64,000 nt of DNA from Methylibium rhizosphaerae (GTDB lineage Bacteria; Pseudomonadota; Gammaproteobacteria; Burkholderiales; Burkholderiaceae_C): positions 1-64,000 of the forward strand of contig NZ_SWAR01000023.1 in assembly GCF_006386545.1 (NCBI RefSeq), read 5' to 3'. The notes under the pieces were generated by a model. That model saw only the letters and a list, made by a program, of their open reading frames with translations. It was not told the origin of the DNA and searched no databases. Of the stretch, positions 8,558-16,462 are shown piece by piece. Each line of letters begins with the position of its first letter. The first letter of the stretch is position 1. The translations under genes and the position numbers were made by a program.

Positions 8558-9469
8558 ATGAATGCCGCCGCCCGTGCCCCTTCAGCCAGCCGACCCGACG
8601 CCGCTGCGGTGGCGGCCGTGCTGCGCCGAGCTGCACGGGCAAAGGCTGCGCCATGGCTGCACGGCGAGGTGGCGCGCCGCATGGCCGACAAGCTCGATTT
8701 CATCAAGCTCACGCCGCAGCGGGTGGTCGAGTGGTGGGGTTTCTCCGGCGGCGGACCGGCACTTGCGGAACGCTATCCGCAGGCCGAGCGCGTGATCGTG
8801 GAGCCGACGGCTGCGCTGCAGCAGCGCAGCCGGGAGGCAGCCAGGCTGCCGTGGTGGTCACCCAGGCGCTGGCAGGTTGGGGCACCGCAGGTGCTGCTCG
8901 ATTCGGTCGAGCCGCCGCCGCAGGCCGCACAGCTGCTGTGGTCGAACATGATGCTGCACTGGGCAGACGATGCGCCCGCCACGGTGGCGCGCTGGTTCGA
9001 CTGCCTTGCGGTGGACGGCTTCGTGATGTTCTCCTGCTTCGGGCCGGACACGCTCAAGGAGCTGCGTGCGCTGTACCGGCGCCTGGGCTGGCCTGCGCCC
9101 GGGCATGAATTCACCGACATGCACAACATCGGCGACCTCCTGGTCGAGGCCGGCTTTGCGGACCCGGTGATGGACATGGAGCAGCTGACGCTCACCTACG
9201 CCTCGCCCGCCGCGCTGCTGGAGGAGTTGCGCGGGCTGGGCGGCAATGCCAGCGGGACGCGCGGGCACGGTCTGTGCACGCCGCGCTGGCGCCGCCGCCT
9301 GGAGCAGGAGCTGCAATCCATGGCCGGCGCGGACGGTCGCCTGTCGATGAGCTTCGAGATCGTCTACGGGCACGCCCTCAAACCCGTACCCAGGGTCCGC
9401 ATGGCCGAGCAGTCCAGCGTGTCGCTCGAGCAGATGCGCCAGATGGTGCGCAAGCCGCGCGACCGCTGA
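8558..9469 (+). CDS. BioC-like methyltransferase with degenerate SAM motif
   Basis: The 303-residue protein has the layout of betaproteobacterial BioC (malonyl-ACP O-methyltransferase in biotin synthesis): an RRMADKLDFIKLTPQRV start, the WSNMMLHWADD motif, and the FSCFGPDTLKELR and FTDMHNIGDLLVEAGF segments. Where the class I SAM-binding loop (VLDLGCGTG) should be, it reads VVEWWGFSGGGPAL, lacking the acidic-Gly-x-Gly core. The protein may therefore bind SAM poorly or have a changed role. A possible -10 (TACACT, 8540-8545) lies so close that the leader would be very short. A working bioC elsewhere in the genome cannot be excluded. Confidence 0.75.
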   Translation: MNAAARAPSASRPDAAAVAAVLRRAARAKAAPWLHGEVARRMADKLDFIKLTPQRVVEWWGFSGGGPALAERYPQAERVIVEPTAALQQRSREAARLPWWSPRRWQVGAPQVLLDSVEPPPQAAQLLWSNMMLHWADDAPATVARWFDCLAVDGFVMFSCFGPDTLKELRALYRRLGWPAPGHEFTDMHNIGDLLVEAGFADPVMDMEQLTLTYASPAALLEELRGLGGNASGTRGHGLCTPRWRRRLEQELQSMAGADGRLSMSFEIVYGHALKPVPRVRMAEQSSVSLEQMRQMVRKPRDR

Positions 9470-9515
9470 ACTGCCCCGCTGTGTTGCTGCACCGCGAATC
9501 CGGCACTGCGGCGGG

Positions 9516-9543
9516 TTGGAGCGGCCTTGCGCGCTGCTATAAA
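9516..9543 (+). promoter_or_regulatory. Sigma70-type promoter of the cox operon
   Basis: A -35 hexamer TTGGAG (9516-9521) and a -10 TATAAA (9538-9543) are separated by 16 bp. This is the only AT-rich patch in the gap and points toward coxB. The predicted start near 9550 gives a leader of about 320 nt. Confidence 0.6.
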
Positions 9544-9574
9544 ATCCGTTGGTTTTGCTGACCGCGCCTGCAGC

Positions 9575-9596
9575 TTTGTTGACCGCCGTCAACGAA
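9575..9596. promoter_or_regulatory. FNR/CRP-like dyad in cox leader
   Basis: TTTGTTGAC-CGCC-GTCAACGAA is an inverted repeat with eight of nine paired positions. Its centre, TTGAC-N4-GTCAA, has the architecture of FNR-type sites (TTGAT-N4-ATCAA). It lies about 30-45 bp downstream of the predicted transcription start, a position typical of repression. The protein that binds it is unknown. Confidence 0.45.
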
Positions 9597-9867
9597 AGGC
9601 AGCAGGCAGGCGCGGCCCGCAGGGCACGGTGATTCAGGGTGAGTGGTGCTGCAGTGACCTGCCAGCCCACGTTTCCTCCGCGACTCCCACCGGTGGCCAT
9701 GCTGCCGTGCTTCGGTCCTTTGACCGAGCCCGGTCAGTCGGCCCTGCGCCCGGAGCTGCGTGACGATCTGGCCCAGGAATTTCGCGCCGCGCTGCGCCCG
9801 TCTGCACAAGTCCGACGGGTGCGACGCAGCTCTGAAGAAGAAGCTTCTTGAAACTGAGACGACCACG

Positions 9868-11040
9868 ATGAAGACGATGAAAGCACTGGGTCACAAGGCC
9901 GGTCAGCTCGCAGTGGCCTTCGGCGCGATGCTCGCGGCGAAGGCGGCCATGGCCGTCAATTCGCTGCCGGGCGGCCCTGCGGTGAACCAGCTCGATCTGC
10001 ACCCGCCGGTGACCAAGATCGCGGCCGAGCAGCAGTGGCTGCACTACTTCATGCTCATCATCTGCAGCGTGATCTTCGTCGGCGTGTTCGGGGTGATGTT
10101 CTATTCCATCCTGAAGCACCGCAAGTCCAAGGGCGCCAAGCCGGCCAACTTCCACGAGTCCACCACCGTCGAAGTCGTCTGGACCATCGTGCCGTTCGTC
10201 ATCGTGATCCTGATGGCGCTGCCGGCCACCAAGGCCGTGGTGGCCATGAAGGACACCACCAACGCCGACCTCACCATCAAGGCCACCGGCTACCAGTGGA
10301 AGTGGGGCTACGACTACCTCAAGGGCGAGGGCGAGGGCATCGCCTTCCTGTCCACCCTCGACAACACCCAGCGGGTGATGTCCGACATGGGCAAGCCCGA
10401 AGGCGACGACTACCTGCTGCGCGTGGACAACCCGCTGGTCGTGCCGGTCAACAAGAAGATCCGCATCGTCACCACCGCCAACGACGTGATCCACGCCTGG
10501 ATGGTGCCGGCCTTCGGCGTCAAGCAGGACGCGATCCCCGGCTTCGTGCGCGACACCTGGTTCCGCGCAGAAAAGGTCGGCGACTTCTACGGCCAGTGCG
10601 CCGAGCTGTGCGGCAAGGAACACGCCTACATGCCCATCCATGTGAAGGTGCTGTCCTCCGAGGACTACGCCAAGTGGGTCGAGGGCAAGAAGAAGGAAAT
10701 GGCCGCCAAGGCCGACGATCCGAGCAAGGTGTGGGAACTGGCCGACCTGGCCGCCCGCGGCGAGAAGGTCTATGCCGCCAACTGCGCCGCCTGCCACCAG
10801 CCCAACGGCAAGGGCGCGGGCCCCATCAAGGCGCTCGACGGTTCGCCCATCGTGCTCGATGCCGACAAGTCCAAGCAGCTGGCCGTGGTGCTCAACGGCG
10901 CGGGCAACGGCGCCATGCCGGCGTGGAAGCAGCTGTCCGACACCGAGATCGCCGCGGTGGTCACCTACACCAAGAACAACTGGTCGAACAAGACCGGCCA
11001 GATCGTGCAGCCCGCCGAAGTGCAGGCCGCCCGCAAGTAA
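9868..11040 (+). CDS. coxB: Cytochrome c oxidase subunit II with fused cytochrome c domain
   Basis: The 390-residue protein accepts electrons from cytochrome c at the CuA centre of the aa3-type terminal oxidase. It has a signal peptide cut near residue 30, two transmembrane hairpin helices (about 57-80 and 98-118), and a cupredoxin domain with CuA ligands H209, C244, E246, C248, H252 and M255. A C-terminal cytochrome c domain has C306-A-A-C309-H310 and a likely axial M350. The extra heme domain makes this a caa3-like subunit II. It is the first structural gene of the cluster, 27 bp before ctaD. Confidence 0.97.
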   Translation: MKTMKALGHKAGQLAVAFGAMLAAKAAMAVNSLPGGPAVNQLDLHPPVTKIAAEQQWLHYFMLIICSVIFVGVFGVMFYSILKHRKSKGAKPANFHESTTVEVVWTIVPFVIVILMALPATKAVVAMKDTTNADLTIKATGYQWKWGYDYLKGEGEGIAFLSTLDNTQRVMSDMGKPEGDDYLLRVDNPLVVPVNKKIRIVTTANDVIHAWMVPAFGVKQDAIPGFVRDTWFRAEKVGDFYGQCAELCGKEHAYMPIHVKVLSSEDYAKWVEGKKKEMAAKADDPSKVWELADLAARGEKVYAANCAACHQPNGKGAGPIKALDGSPIVLDADKSKQLAVVLNGAGNGAMPAWKQLSDTEIAAVVTYTKNNWSNKTGQIVQPAEVQAARK

Positions 11041-11067
11041 ACGCTAGCCGCATCACGAGGATCGACC

Positions 11068-12702
11068 ATGAGTGCTGTTCTGGACCAACACGGTCACGTC
11101 GCCGGTGACCACGCGCACGACGACCATGCGCATGATCACCCGCGCGGCTGGCGCCGCTGGGTGTTTGCCACCAACCACAAGGACATCGGGACGCTGTACC
11201 TGCTGTTCTCGTTCACGATGCTGATGATCGGCGGCCTGCTGGCCCTGGGCATCCGCACCGAGCTGTTCCAGCCCGGCCTGCAGTTCGTGAACCCCGAGCT
11301 GTTCAACCAGTTCACCACGATGCACGGCCTGATCATGGTGTTCGGCGCCATCATGCCGGCCTTCGTGGGCTTCGCGAACTGGATGATCCCGCTGCAGATC
11401 GGCGCGTCCGACATGGCGTTCGCGCGGATGAACAACTTCAGCTTCTGGCTGATGATCCCCGCGGCCATCATGCTGGTGGCGTCGTTCTTCATGCCCGGCG
11501 GCGCACCTGCTGCCGGCTGGACGCTCTACGCGCCGCTCACGCTGCAGATGGGCCCGTCGATGGACGCCGGCATCTTCGCGATGCACATCCTGGGCGCGAG
11601 CTCCATCATGGGCTCGATCAACATCATCGTGACCATCCTGAACATGCGCGCGCCCGGCATGACGCTGCTGAAGATGCCGCTGTTCGCCTGGACCTGGCTC
11701 ATCACGGCCTACCTGCTGATCGCGGTGATGCCGGTGCTGGCAGGCGCCATCACGATGACGCTGACCGACCGCCACTTCGGCACCAGCTTCTTCAACCCCG
11801 CAGGCGGCGGCGACCCGGTGATGTACCAGCACATCTTCTGGTTCTTCGGCCACCCCGAGGTCTACATCATGATCCTGCCGGCGTTCGGCATCGTGAGCGC
11901 CATCGTGCCGGCCTTCGCCCGCAAGAAGCTGTTCGGCTACACCTCGATGGTGTACGCCACCGCGTCGATCGCGATCCTGTCGTTCATCGTGTGGGCCCAC
12001 CACATGTTCACCACCGGCATGCCGGTGACGGGCCAGCTGTTCTTCATGTACGCGACCATGCTGATCGCCGTGCCCACGGGCGTGAAGATCTTCAACTGGA
12101 TCGCCACCATGTGGAAGGGCTCGATGACCTTCGAGACCCCGATGCTGTTCTCGGTGGGCTTCATCTTCGTGTTCACGATGGGCGGCTTCACCGGCCTCAT
12201 CCTGTCGATGGCGCCGGTCGACATCCAGCTGCAGGACACCTACTACGTGGTGGCCCACTTCCACTACGTGCTGGTGGCCGGCTCGCTGTATGCGCTGTTC
12301 GCCGGCTTCTACTACTGGTCGCCCAAGTGGACCGGCGTGATGTACTCCGAAACGCGCGGCAAGATCCATTTCTGGGGCTCGCTGATCGCCTTCAACGTCA
12401 CGTTCTTCCCGATGCACTTCCTGGGGCTGGCCGGCATGCCGCGTCGTTATGCCGACTACCCGATGCAGTTCACCGACTTCAACGTGATCGCCACCATCGG
12501 CGCGTTCTGGTTCGGCCTGATGCAGGTGTACTTCTTCCTCTTCGTCGTGCTGCCGGTCATGCGCGGCAAGGGCGAAAAGGCGCCGCAGCAGCCGTGGGAA
12601 GGCGCTGAAGGCCTGGAATGGGAAGTGCCGTCGCCGGCGCCGTTCCACACCTTCGAGAACCCGCCCAAGCTCGACCCGACCGCGACCCGCGTGATCGGCT
12701 GA
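11068..12702 (+). CDS. ctaD: Cytochrome c oxidase subunit I
   Basis: This is the 544-residue catalytic subunit of the proton-pumping oxidase, holding heme a and the heme a3-CuB site. Visible signatures are the heme a His in [15 protein letters not shown], the cross-linked His-Tyr of [13 protein letters not shown], the CuB pair in [10 protein letters not shown], and the heme ligands in [17 protein letters not shown]. Twelve hydrophobic segments are evident. The His-rich N-terminus (HDDHAHDH) is a common variation. It lies 27 bp after coxB and is followed by the 37-residue assembly protein. Confidence 0.98.
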   Translation: MSAVLDQHGHVAGDHAHDDHAHDHPRGWRRWVFATNHKDIGTLYLLFSFTMLMIGGLLALGIRTELFQPGLQFVNPELFNQFTTMHGLIMVFGAIMPAFVGFANWMIPLQIGASDMAFARMNNFSFWLMIPAAIMLVASFFMPGGAPAAGWTLYAPLTLQMGPSMDAGIFAMHILGASSIMGSINIIVTILNMRAPGMTLLKMPLFAWTWLITAYLLIAVMPVLAGAITMTLTDRHFGTSFFNPAGGGDPVMYQHIFWFFGHPEVYIMILPAFGIVSAIVPAFARKKLFGYTSMVYATASIAILSFIVWAHHMFTTGMPVTGQLFFMYATMLIAVPTGVKIFNWIATMWKGSMTFETPMLFSVGFIFVFTMGGFTGLILSMAPVDIQLQDTYYVVAHFHYVLVAGSLYALFAGFYYWSPKWTGVMYSETRGKIHFWGSLIAFNVTFFPMHFLGLAGMPRRYADYPMQFTDFNVIATIGAFWFGLMQVYFFLFVVLPVMRGKGEKAPQQPWEGAEGLEWEVPSPAPFHTFENPPKLDPTATRVIG

Positions 12703-12734
12703 AGCGAAACAGGCCGTTCCAGGAGCGAAGTACC

Positions 12735-12848
12735 GTGCCCATGACGCCTGAACAGAAGAAGAGCAACCTGCGCCTGGGTCTGATCCTGGCGTCGGTGGCC
12801 CTCGCGTTCTTTGTCGGCTTCATCGTGAAGCTGGCGCTGTTCAGCTGA
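12735..12848 (+). CDS. Cytochrome oxidase small assembly protein
   Basis: A 37-residue single-span membrane protein beginning VPMTPEQKKSNLRLG, with a hydrophobic helix to the C-terminus (LILASVALAFFVGFIVKL). Very small proteins of this type lie between ctaD and ctaG in Burkholderiales and are annotated as oxidase assembly proteins. Its exact role is not known. An AGGAG sequence at 12721-12725 is 9 nt from a GTG at 12735 but 15 nt from the ATG at 12741, so spacing favours GTG; the ATG would give 35 residues. Confidence 0.8.
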   Translation: MPMTPEQKKSNLRLGLILASVALAFFVGFIVKLALFS

Positions 12849-12867
12849 ACCGGTCGCCCGCGCCATC

Positions 12868-13500
12868 ATGTCCAGCGAACCGACCCGCCCCACCGCAGAG
12901 CAGGTGCGCCGTGCCGACAACCGGCGCATGGTGGGCAAGCTGCTGGTCGTCGCGTTGATGATGTTCGGCTTCGGTTATGCGCTGGTGCCGATGTACGACG
13001 CGATCTGCTCGGCGCTGGGCATCAACGTGCTGTCGCGCTCGGAGCGCGCGCTGCCGGGCATGTCGGATGCGGCTGCCAACACTCAGGTGGACCGCAGCCG
13101 CACCATCACCGTCGAGTTCGATGCCAATGCGCGCGGCCCGTGGGACTTCAAGCCCGCGGTGCGTTCGATGCAGGTGCATCCGGGCGAGCTTTCCACGGTG
13201 ATGTACGAGTTCAGGAACGTGCAGAACCGCACCATGGCCGCGCAGGCGATTCCGAGCTATGCGCCCAAGCAGGCGATGCCGCACTTCAACAAGCTCGAGT
13301 GCTTCTGCTTCAGCGAGTACACGCTGCAGCCGGGTGAGGCGAAGAACTGGCCGGTGGTGTTCGTGATCGACCCGAAGCTTCCGAAGGACGTCACCACCAT
13401 CACGCTGTCCTACACCTTCTTCGAGGTGGGCGGCAAGGTGCCTGCGGCGCCGGCGGGCCAGGCCGCGGCGAAGCCGGCGGAGCAGGCCGGTGCGGTATGA
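12868..13500 (+). CDS. ctaG: Cytochrome c oxidase assembly protein CtaG/Cox11
   Basis: The 210-residue copper chaperone delivers copper to the CuB site of subunit I. It has a single N-terminal membrane anchor at about residues 28-45 (FGFGYALVPMYDAIC is the family hallmark), then a periplasmic immunoglobulin-like domain. The CFCF copper-binding motif in KLECFCFSEYTLQPGE is at about residues 149-152. An Ala-rich tail follows (APAGQAAAKPAEQAG). The stop overlaps the DUF2970 start by 4 bp (ATGA), indicating translational coupling. Confidence 0.96.
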   Translation: MSSEPTRPTAEQVRRADNRRMVGKLLVVALMMFGFGYALVPMYDAICSALGINVLSRSERALPGMSDAAANTQVDRSRTITVEFDANARGPWDFKPAVRSMQVHPGELSTVMYEFRNVQNRTMAAQAIPSYAPKQAMPHFNKLECFCFSEYTLQPGEAKNWPVVFVIDPKLPKDVTTITLSYTFFEVGGKVPAAPAGQAAAKPAEQAGAV

Positions 13501-13751
13501 CGACGCAGCACGATCCGCGTCCCGGGGCCGGCCTGAAGGAGGCCGTGCAGCGCAAGGGCTCCTTCTGGCAGACCATGAAGGCGGTCGCCTGGTCGTTTTT
13601 CGGGGTGCGCAAGTCTTCGGACCATGCGCAGGACGTCAGCAAGTTGAACCCGGTGCACGTGATCATCGCGGGCATCATCGGCGCGGCGATCTTCGTCGTG
13701 GTGCTGGTGCTGCTGGTGCGCTGGGTGATCGGCAGCGGCGTGGCCGCCTGA
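13497..13751 (+). CDS. DUF2970 small membrane protein
   Basis: The 84-residue protein has a hydrophilic N-terminus, the conserved SFWQTMKAVAWSFFGVRKS segment of DUF2970, and one C-terminal membrane helix (VIIAGIIGAAIFVVVLVLLV). DUF2970 proteins are regularly encoded between ctaG and ctaE in betaproteobacteria, which suggests a role in oxidase assembly or stability; no activity has been assigned. It overlaps ctaG by 4 bp and lies 52 bp before ctaE. Confidence 0.9.
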   Translation: MTTQHDPRPGAGLKEAVQRKGSFWQTMKAVAWSFFGVRKSSDHAQDVSKLNPVHVIIAGIIGAAIFVVVLVLLVRWVIGSGVAA

Positions 13752-13803
13752 GCGGCAACGGCATGCGGCCAATGAATCAAGAAATAGGGTACTAGGAGAA
13801 AAC

Positions 13804-14688
13804 ATGTCCGCAGCGACGCATCACGGGCAAACGCCCTACTACTTCGTGCCGGGCCCCTCGCGGCACCCGGTCATGGCCGCCATCGGCCTGTTCTTCGTGA
13901 TCCTCGGGGCGGGCCAGTGGATCAACGGCCACCAGTGGGGCGCCTGGTCGCTGCTGTTCGGCCTGCTGTGGTGGGCGTTCGTGCTGTTCCAGTGGTTCGG
14001 CGATGCCGTGCGCGAAAGCGAAGGCGGCCTCTACGGCAACCGCATCGACGTGTCGTTCCGCTGGAGCATGAGCTGGTTCATCTTCTCGGAGGTGATGTTC
14101 TTCGGTGCCTTCTTCGCGGCGCTGTTCTGGTCGCGGCTCTACACCATCCCGACGCTGGGCAGCCTCGACAACGCGATCCTGTGGCCGGACTTCAGGGCGG
14201 TGTGGCCGAGCGCTGCGGCAGGCGCCACCGCGTCGCCCGCCGGGACCGTCGAGCCGTTCACGACCATGGGTCCGTGGCCCATTCCGACGATCAACACCGC
14301 GCTGCTGCTGACCTCGGGCATCACGCTGACCATCGCCCACCACGCGCTGCGGGCGGGCGAGCGCGCCAAGACCATCCTGTGGATGTGGGTCACCGTGCTG
14401 CTGGGCATCGTGTTCCTGGGCTTCCAGGCCTATGAATACATGCACGCCTACCGCGACCTGAACCTCAAGCTCAGCTCGGGCATCTACGGCTCCACGTTCT
14501 TCATGCTGACCGGCTTCCACGGCTTCCACGTGTTCGTGGGGATGCTGATGCTGCTGTTCATCACGCTGCGGCTGATGAAGGGCCACTTCACGGCCGAGCG
14601 CCATTTCGGCTTCGAAGGCGCTGCCTGGTACTGGCACTTCGTCGACGTGGTGTGGCTGGGCCTGTACATCATCGTGTACTGGTTCTGA
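13804..14688 (+). CDS. ctaE: Cytochrome c oxidase subunit III
   Basis: The 294-residue, seven-helix core subunit stabilises subunit I and its proton uptake. Recognisable segments are PYYFVPGPSRHPVMAAIG at the N-terminus, SWFIFSEVMFFGAFF near residue 90, GFHGFHVFVGM near residue 240, and the terminal WYWHFVDVVWLGLYIIVYWF. A GGAG lies 6 nt before the ATG. The gene closes the first transcription unit; a strong hairpin with a short T-run follows the stop. Confidence 0.97.
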   Translation: MSAATHHGQTPYYFVPGPSRHPVMAAIGLFFVILGAGQWINGHQWGAWSLLFGLLWWAFVLFQWFGDAVRESEGGLYGNRIDVSFRWSMSWFIFSEVMFFGAFFAALFWSRLYTIPTLGSLDNAILWPDFRAVWPSAAAGATASPAGTVEPFTTMGPWPIPTINTALLLTSGITLTIAHHALRAGERAKTILWMWVTVLLGIVFLGFQAYEYMHAYRDLNLKLSSGIYGSTFFMLTGFHGFHVFVGMLMLLFITLRLMKGHFTAERHFGFEGAAWYWHFVDVVWLGLYIIVYWF

Positions 14689-14711
14689 CGCCGCCTCGAT
14701 CAGGCGAAGGA

Positions 14712-14744
14712 ACAAGGAGCGCCGCTGGCGCTCCTTGTGTTTTG
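14712..14744 (+). terminator. Rho-independent terminator after ctaE
   Basis: A perfect 12-bp stem (ACAAGGAGCGCC, loop GCT, GGCGCTCCTTGT) at 14712-14738 is followed by GTTTTGTG. It ends the coxB-ctaE unit and also lies just beyond the 3' end of the convergent DUF2909 gene. Confidence 0.9.
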
Positions 14745-14753
14745 TGCGGCCGA

Positions 14754-14975
14754 TCAGCGTGAGACCGGCAGACCGGTCGGCTGGATCCAGCCGAGCTTGT
14801 AGGCCACCAGGATGAAGACGAACAGCGCCACCGACAGACCGACGCGCAGCGCCAGGGCGTGCAGCATGCGGTTGGACTTCGGTGCGCCGTCGCGTCCGTC
14901 CTTCAGCATGGCGCGTCCGGCCATGAACAGGGCGATGATGATGCCGACGAAGGCCAGCGCGATGACGAGTTTCAT
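14754..14975 (-). CDS. Twin-transmembrane DUF2909 protein
   Basis: The 73-residue protein has two membrane helices (about residues 3-20 and 45-64) joined by a short basic loop (KDGRDGAPKSNR). It matches the DUF2909 twin-transmembrane family found beside cox genes in betaproteobacteria. It is encoded opposite to the rest of the cluster, convergent with ctaE and divergent from surf1 with a 54-bp gap. The location suggests an oxidase-related role, but no function is known. Confidence 0.88.
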   Translation of the reverse strand: MKLVIALAFVGIIIALFMAGRAMLKDGRDGAPKSNRMLHALALRVGLSVALFVFILVAYKLGWIQPTGLPVSR

Positions 14976-15029
14976 GGCGCCGGATTATCCGCCCCGCGCA
15001 TCGCGCGCCCTGCGCCGGCCGGCCTTCCG

Positions 15030-15776
15030 ATGAGCGTGGGCAATCGCGAGCGCGCGCGCCGCTGGGTGGTGTTGGCGGCCACTGTGTTCGGCATGGCGGC
15101 CACCGCAGCGCTGGGCACCTGGCAGCTCGACCGGGCGGCGCAGAAGCAGGCGCTGCAGGCCGCACTCGACCAGCGCAGCGAGATGCCCGTGCTGCAGGCC
15201 GGCCAGCTGGCGCAGGCACCAGGCGAGGGGGCGGCACAGCACTATCGCAGCGCGCGCCTGGCCGGCATCTGGCTTGCGCAGCACACCGTGTTCCTCGAGA
15301 ACCGGCAGATGAACGGTCGCCCGGGCTTCTTTGTCGTGACGCCTCTGCTGCTGGCACCGGGCGACGCCCTGCTCGTGCAGCGCGGCTGGGTGCCACGCGA
15401 CGTGCGCGACCGCACGCGGGTGCCGGCGGTGCCCACGTCGCCCGGGCCGGTCGTGATCGAAGGCCGCATTGCCCCGGCCCCCGCCAAGCTTTACGACTTT
15501 GCCGGCGGCGAGACCGGGGCCATCCGGCAAAATCTCGACCCGGAGGTTTTTGCTCGCGAGATCGGTGTGCCGCTGCGCCCGGTGTCGCTGATGCAGGTTG
15601 TGCCGCCCGATCCCGATGACGGCTTGTTGCGGCAGTGGTCGCGTCCCGCGGTGGACGTGCACAAGCACTACGGCTATGCCTTCCAGTGGTTTGCGCTGTG
15701 TGCCTTGATGGCAGGTTTGTATGTCTGGTTCCGAATCCTCCGCCCACGGCGTCTCGCTTCCGCCGAGCCTCGATAG
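15030..15776 (+). CDS. SURF1-family cytochrome oxidase assembly protein
   Basis: The 248-residue SURF1 homologue assists heme a insertion into subunit I. It shows the two flanking membrane helices typical of the family (about residues 12-28 and 218-236), with the N-terminal TAALGTWQLDRAAQK signature, HTVFLENRQMNGRPGFFVVTPL and LVQRGWVPRD in the middle, and KHYGYAFQWFALCALM at the end. The last 56 bp overlap the following SCO-like gene. Transcription must restart after the ctaE terminator, probably in the gap at 14976-15029. Confidence 0.94.
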   Translation: MSVGNRERARRWVVLAATVFGMAATAALGTWQLDRAAQKQALQAALDQRSEMPVLQAGQLAQAPGEGAAQHYRSARLAGIWLAQHTVFLENRQMNGRPGFFVVTPLLLAPGDALLVQRGWVPRDVRDRTRVPAVPTSPGPVVIEGRIAPAPAKLYDFAGGETGAIRQNLDPEVFAREIGVPLRPVSLMQVVPPDPDDGLLRQWSRPAVDVHKHYGYAFQWFALCALMAGLYVWFRILRPRRLASAEPR

Positions 15777-16452
15777 CCCTGCGGCGCCGCAGGCGCTCAG
15801 CTTCACCGTGCACAGCCTGCCGGCGCCCGAGTTGCCGGCGGAGCGCCGCACGCGCGTGGGCCGCCTGAAGATGCTGATGGTGCTGCTGGTGTGCGCGGCG
15901 CCGGTGGTCGCGTCCTACTTCACCTACTACGTGGTCCGCCCGCAGGCGCGCAGCAACTACGGCCAGCTGATCGAGCCGCCCAGGGCTCTGCCTTCCATGA
16001 CCGAGCTGCCCCTCACCGATCTGCAAGGCCAGCCGGTGGATCCCGCGGCGCTGCGAGGCCAGTGGCTGCTGGTCGTCGCCGCAGAAGGCAGCTGCGATGC
16101 CACCTGCGAGCAACTGCTCTACCTGCAGCGCCAGCTGCGAGAGTCGCTGGGGCGCGAGAAGGACCGGGTCGACCGTGTGTGGCTGGTGCCTGGCGAACAG
16201 CCGGTGCGTGCCGCCTTGATGCCGGCGCTCCAGGGAGCGATCGTGCTGCAGGCGAAGGCCCGGGCGCTGGGCCGCTGGCTGCAGCCCGAAGCCGGCCGGG
16301 CGCTGGGGGCGCACCTCTACCTGGTCGATCCCATGGGGCGCTGGATGATGCGCTTCCCGGCGGAGCTCGACCCGTCCAAGGCCAAGAAGGACCTCGACCG
16401 GCTGCTGCGAGCGGCCGCCTCCTGGGACAGGGCGGGCCGCGAAGTGAAGTAG
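15721..16452 (+). CDS. SCO1/thioredoxin-like membrane protein lacking the copper His
   Basis: The 243-residue protein has a long soluble N-terminus, one membrane helix at about residues 50-70, and a thioredoxin-like domain with a C-x3-C pair (GSCDATC near residue 120) as in SCO proteins. The third copper ligand of true SCO proteins, the His of VNHTAASYV in the gene at 18.6 kb, has no counterpart; the matching region reads GAHLYLVDPMG with the His shifted. It is probably a thiol reductase for oxidase assembly rather than a copper carrier. The start overlaps surf1 by 56 bp; a later internal start is possible. Confidence 0.8.
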   Translation: MSGSESSAHGVSLPPSLDSPAAPQALSFTVHSLPAPELPAERRTRVGRLKMLMVLLVCAAPVVASYFTYYVVRPQARSNYGQLIEPPRALPSMTELPLTDLQGQPVDPAALRGQWLLVVAAEGSCDATCEQLLYLQRQLRESLGREKDRVDRVWLVPGEQPVRAALMPALQGAIVLQAKARALGRWLQPEAGRALGAHLYLVDPMGRWMMRFPAELDPSKAKKDLDRLLRAAASWDRAGREVK

Positions 16453-16462
16453 GGCGCGCGAG

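Larger units (their letters stand above)
9470..9867. other. 398-bp cox upstream region
   Basis: This gap between the bioC-like gene and coxB holds a good sigma70 promoter (9516-9543), an 18-base dyad (9575-9596) and a leader of about 320 nt. Short reading frames inside it show no recognisable product or coding character. Confidence 0.7.
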
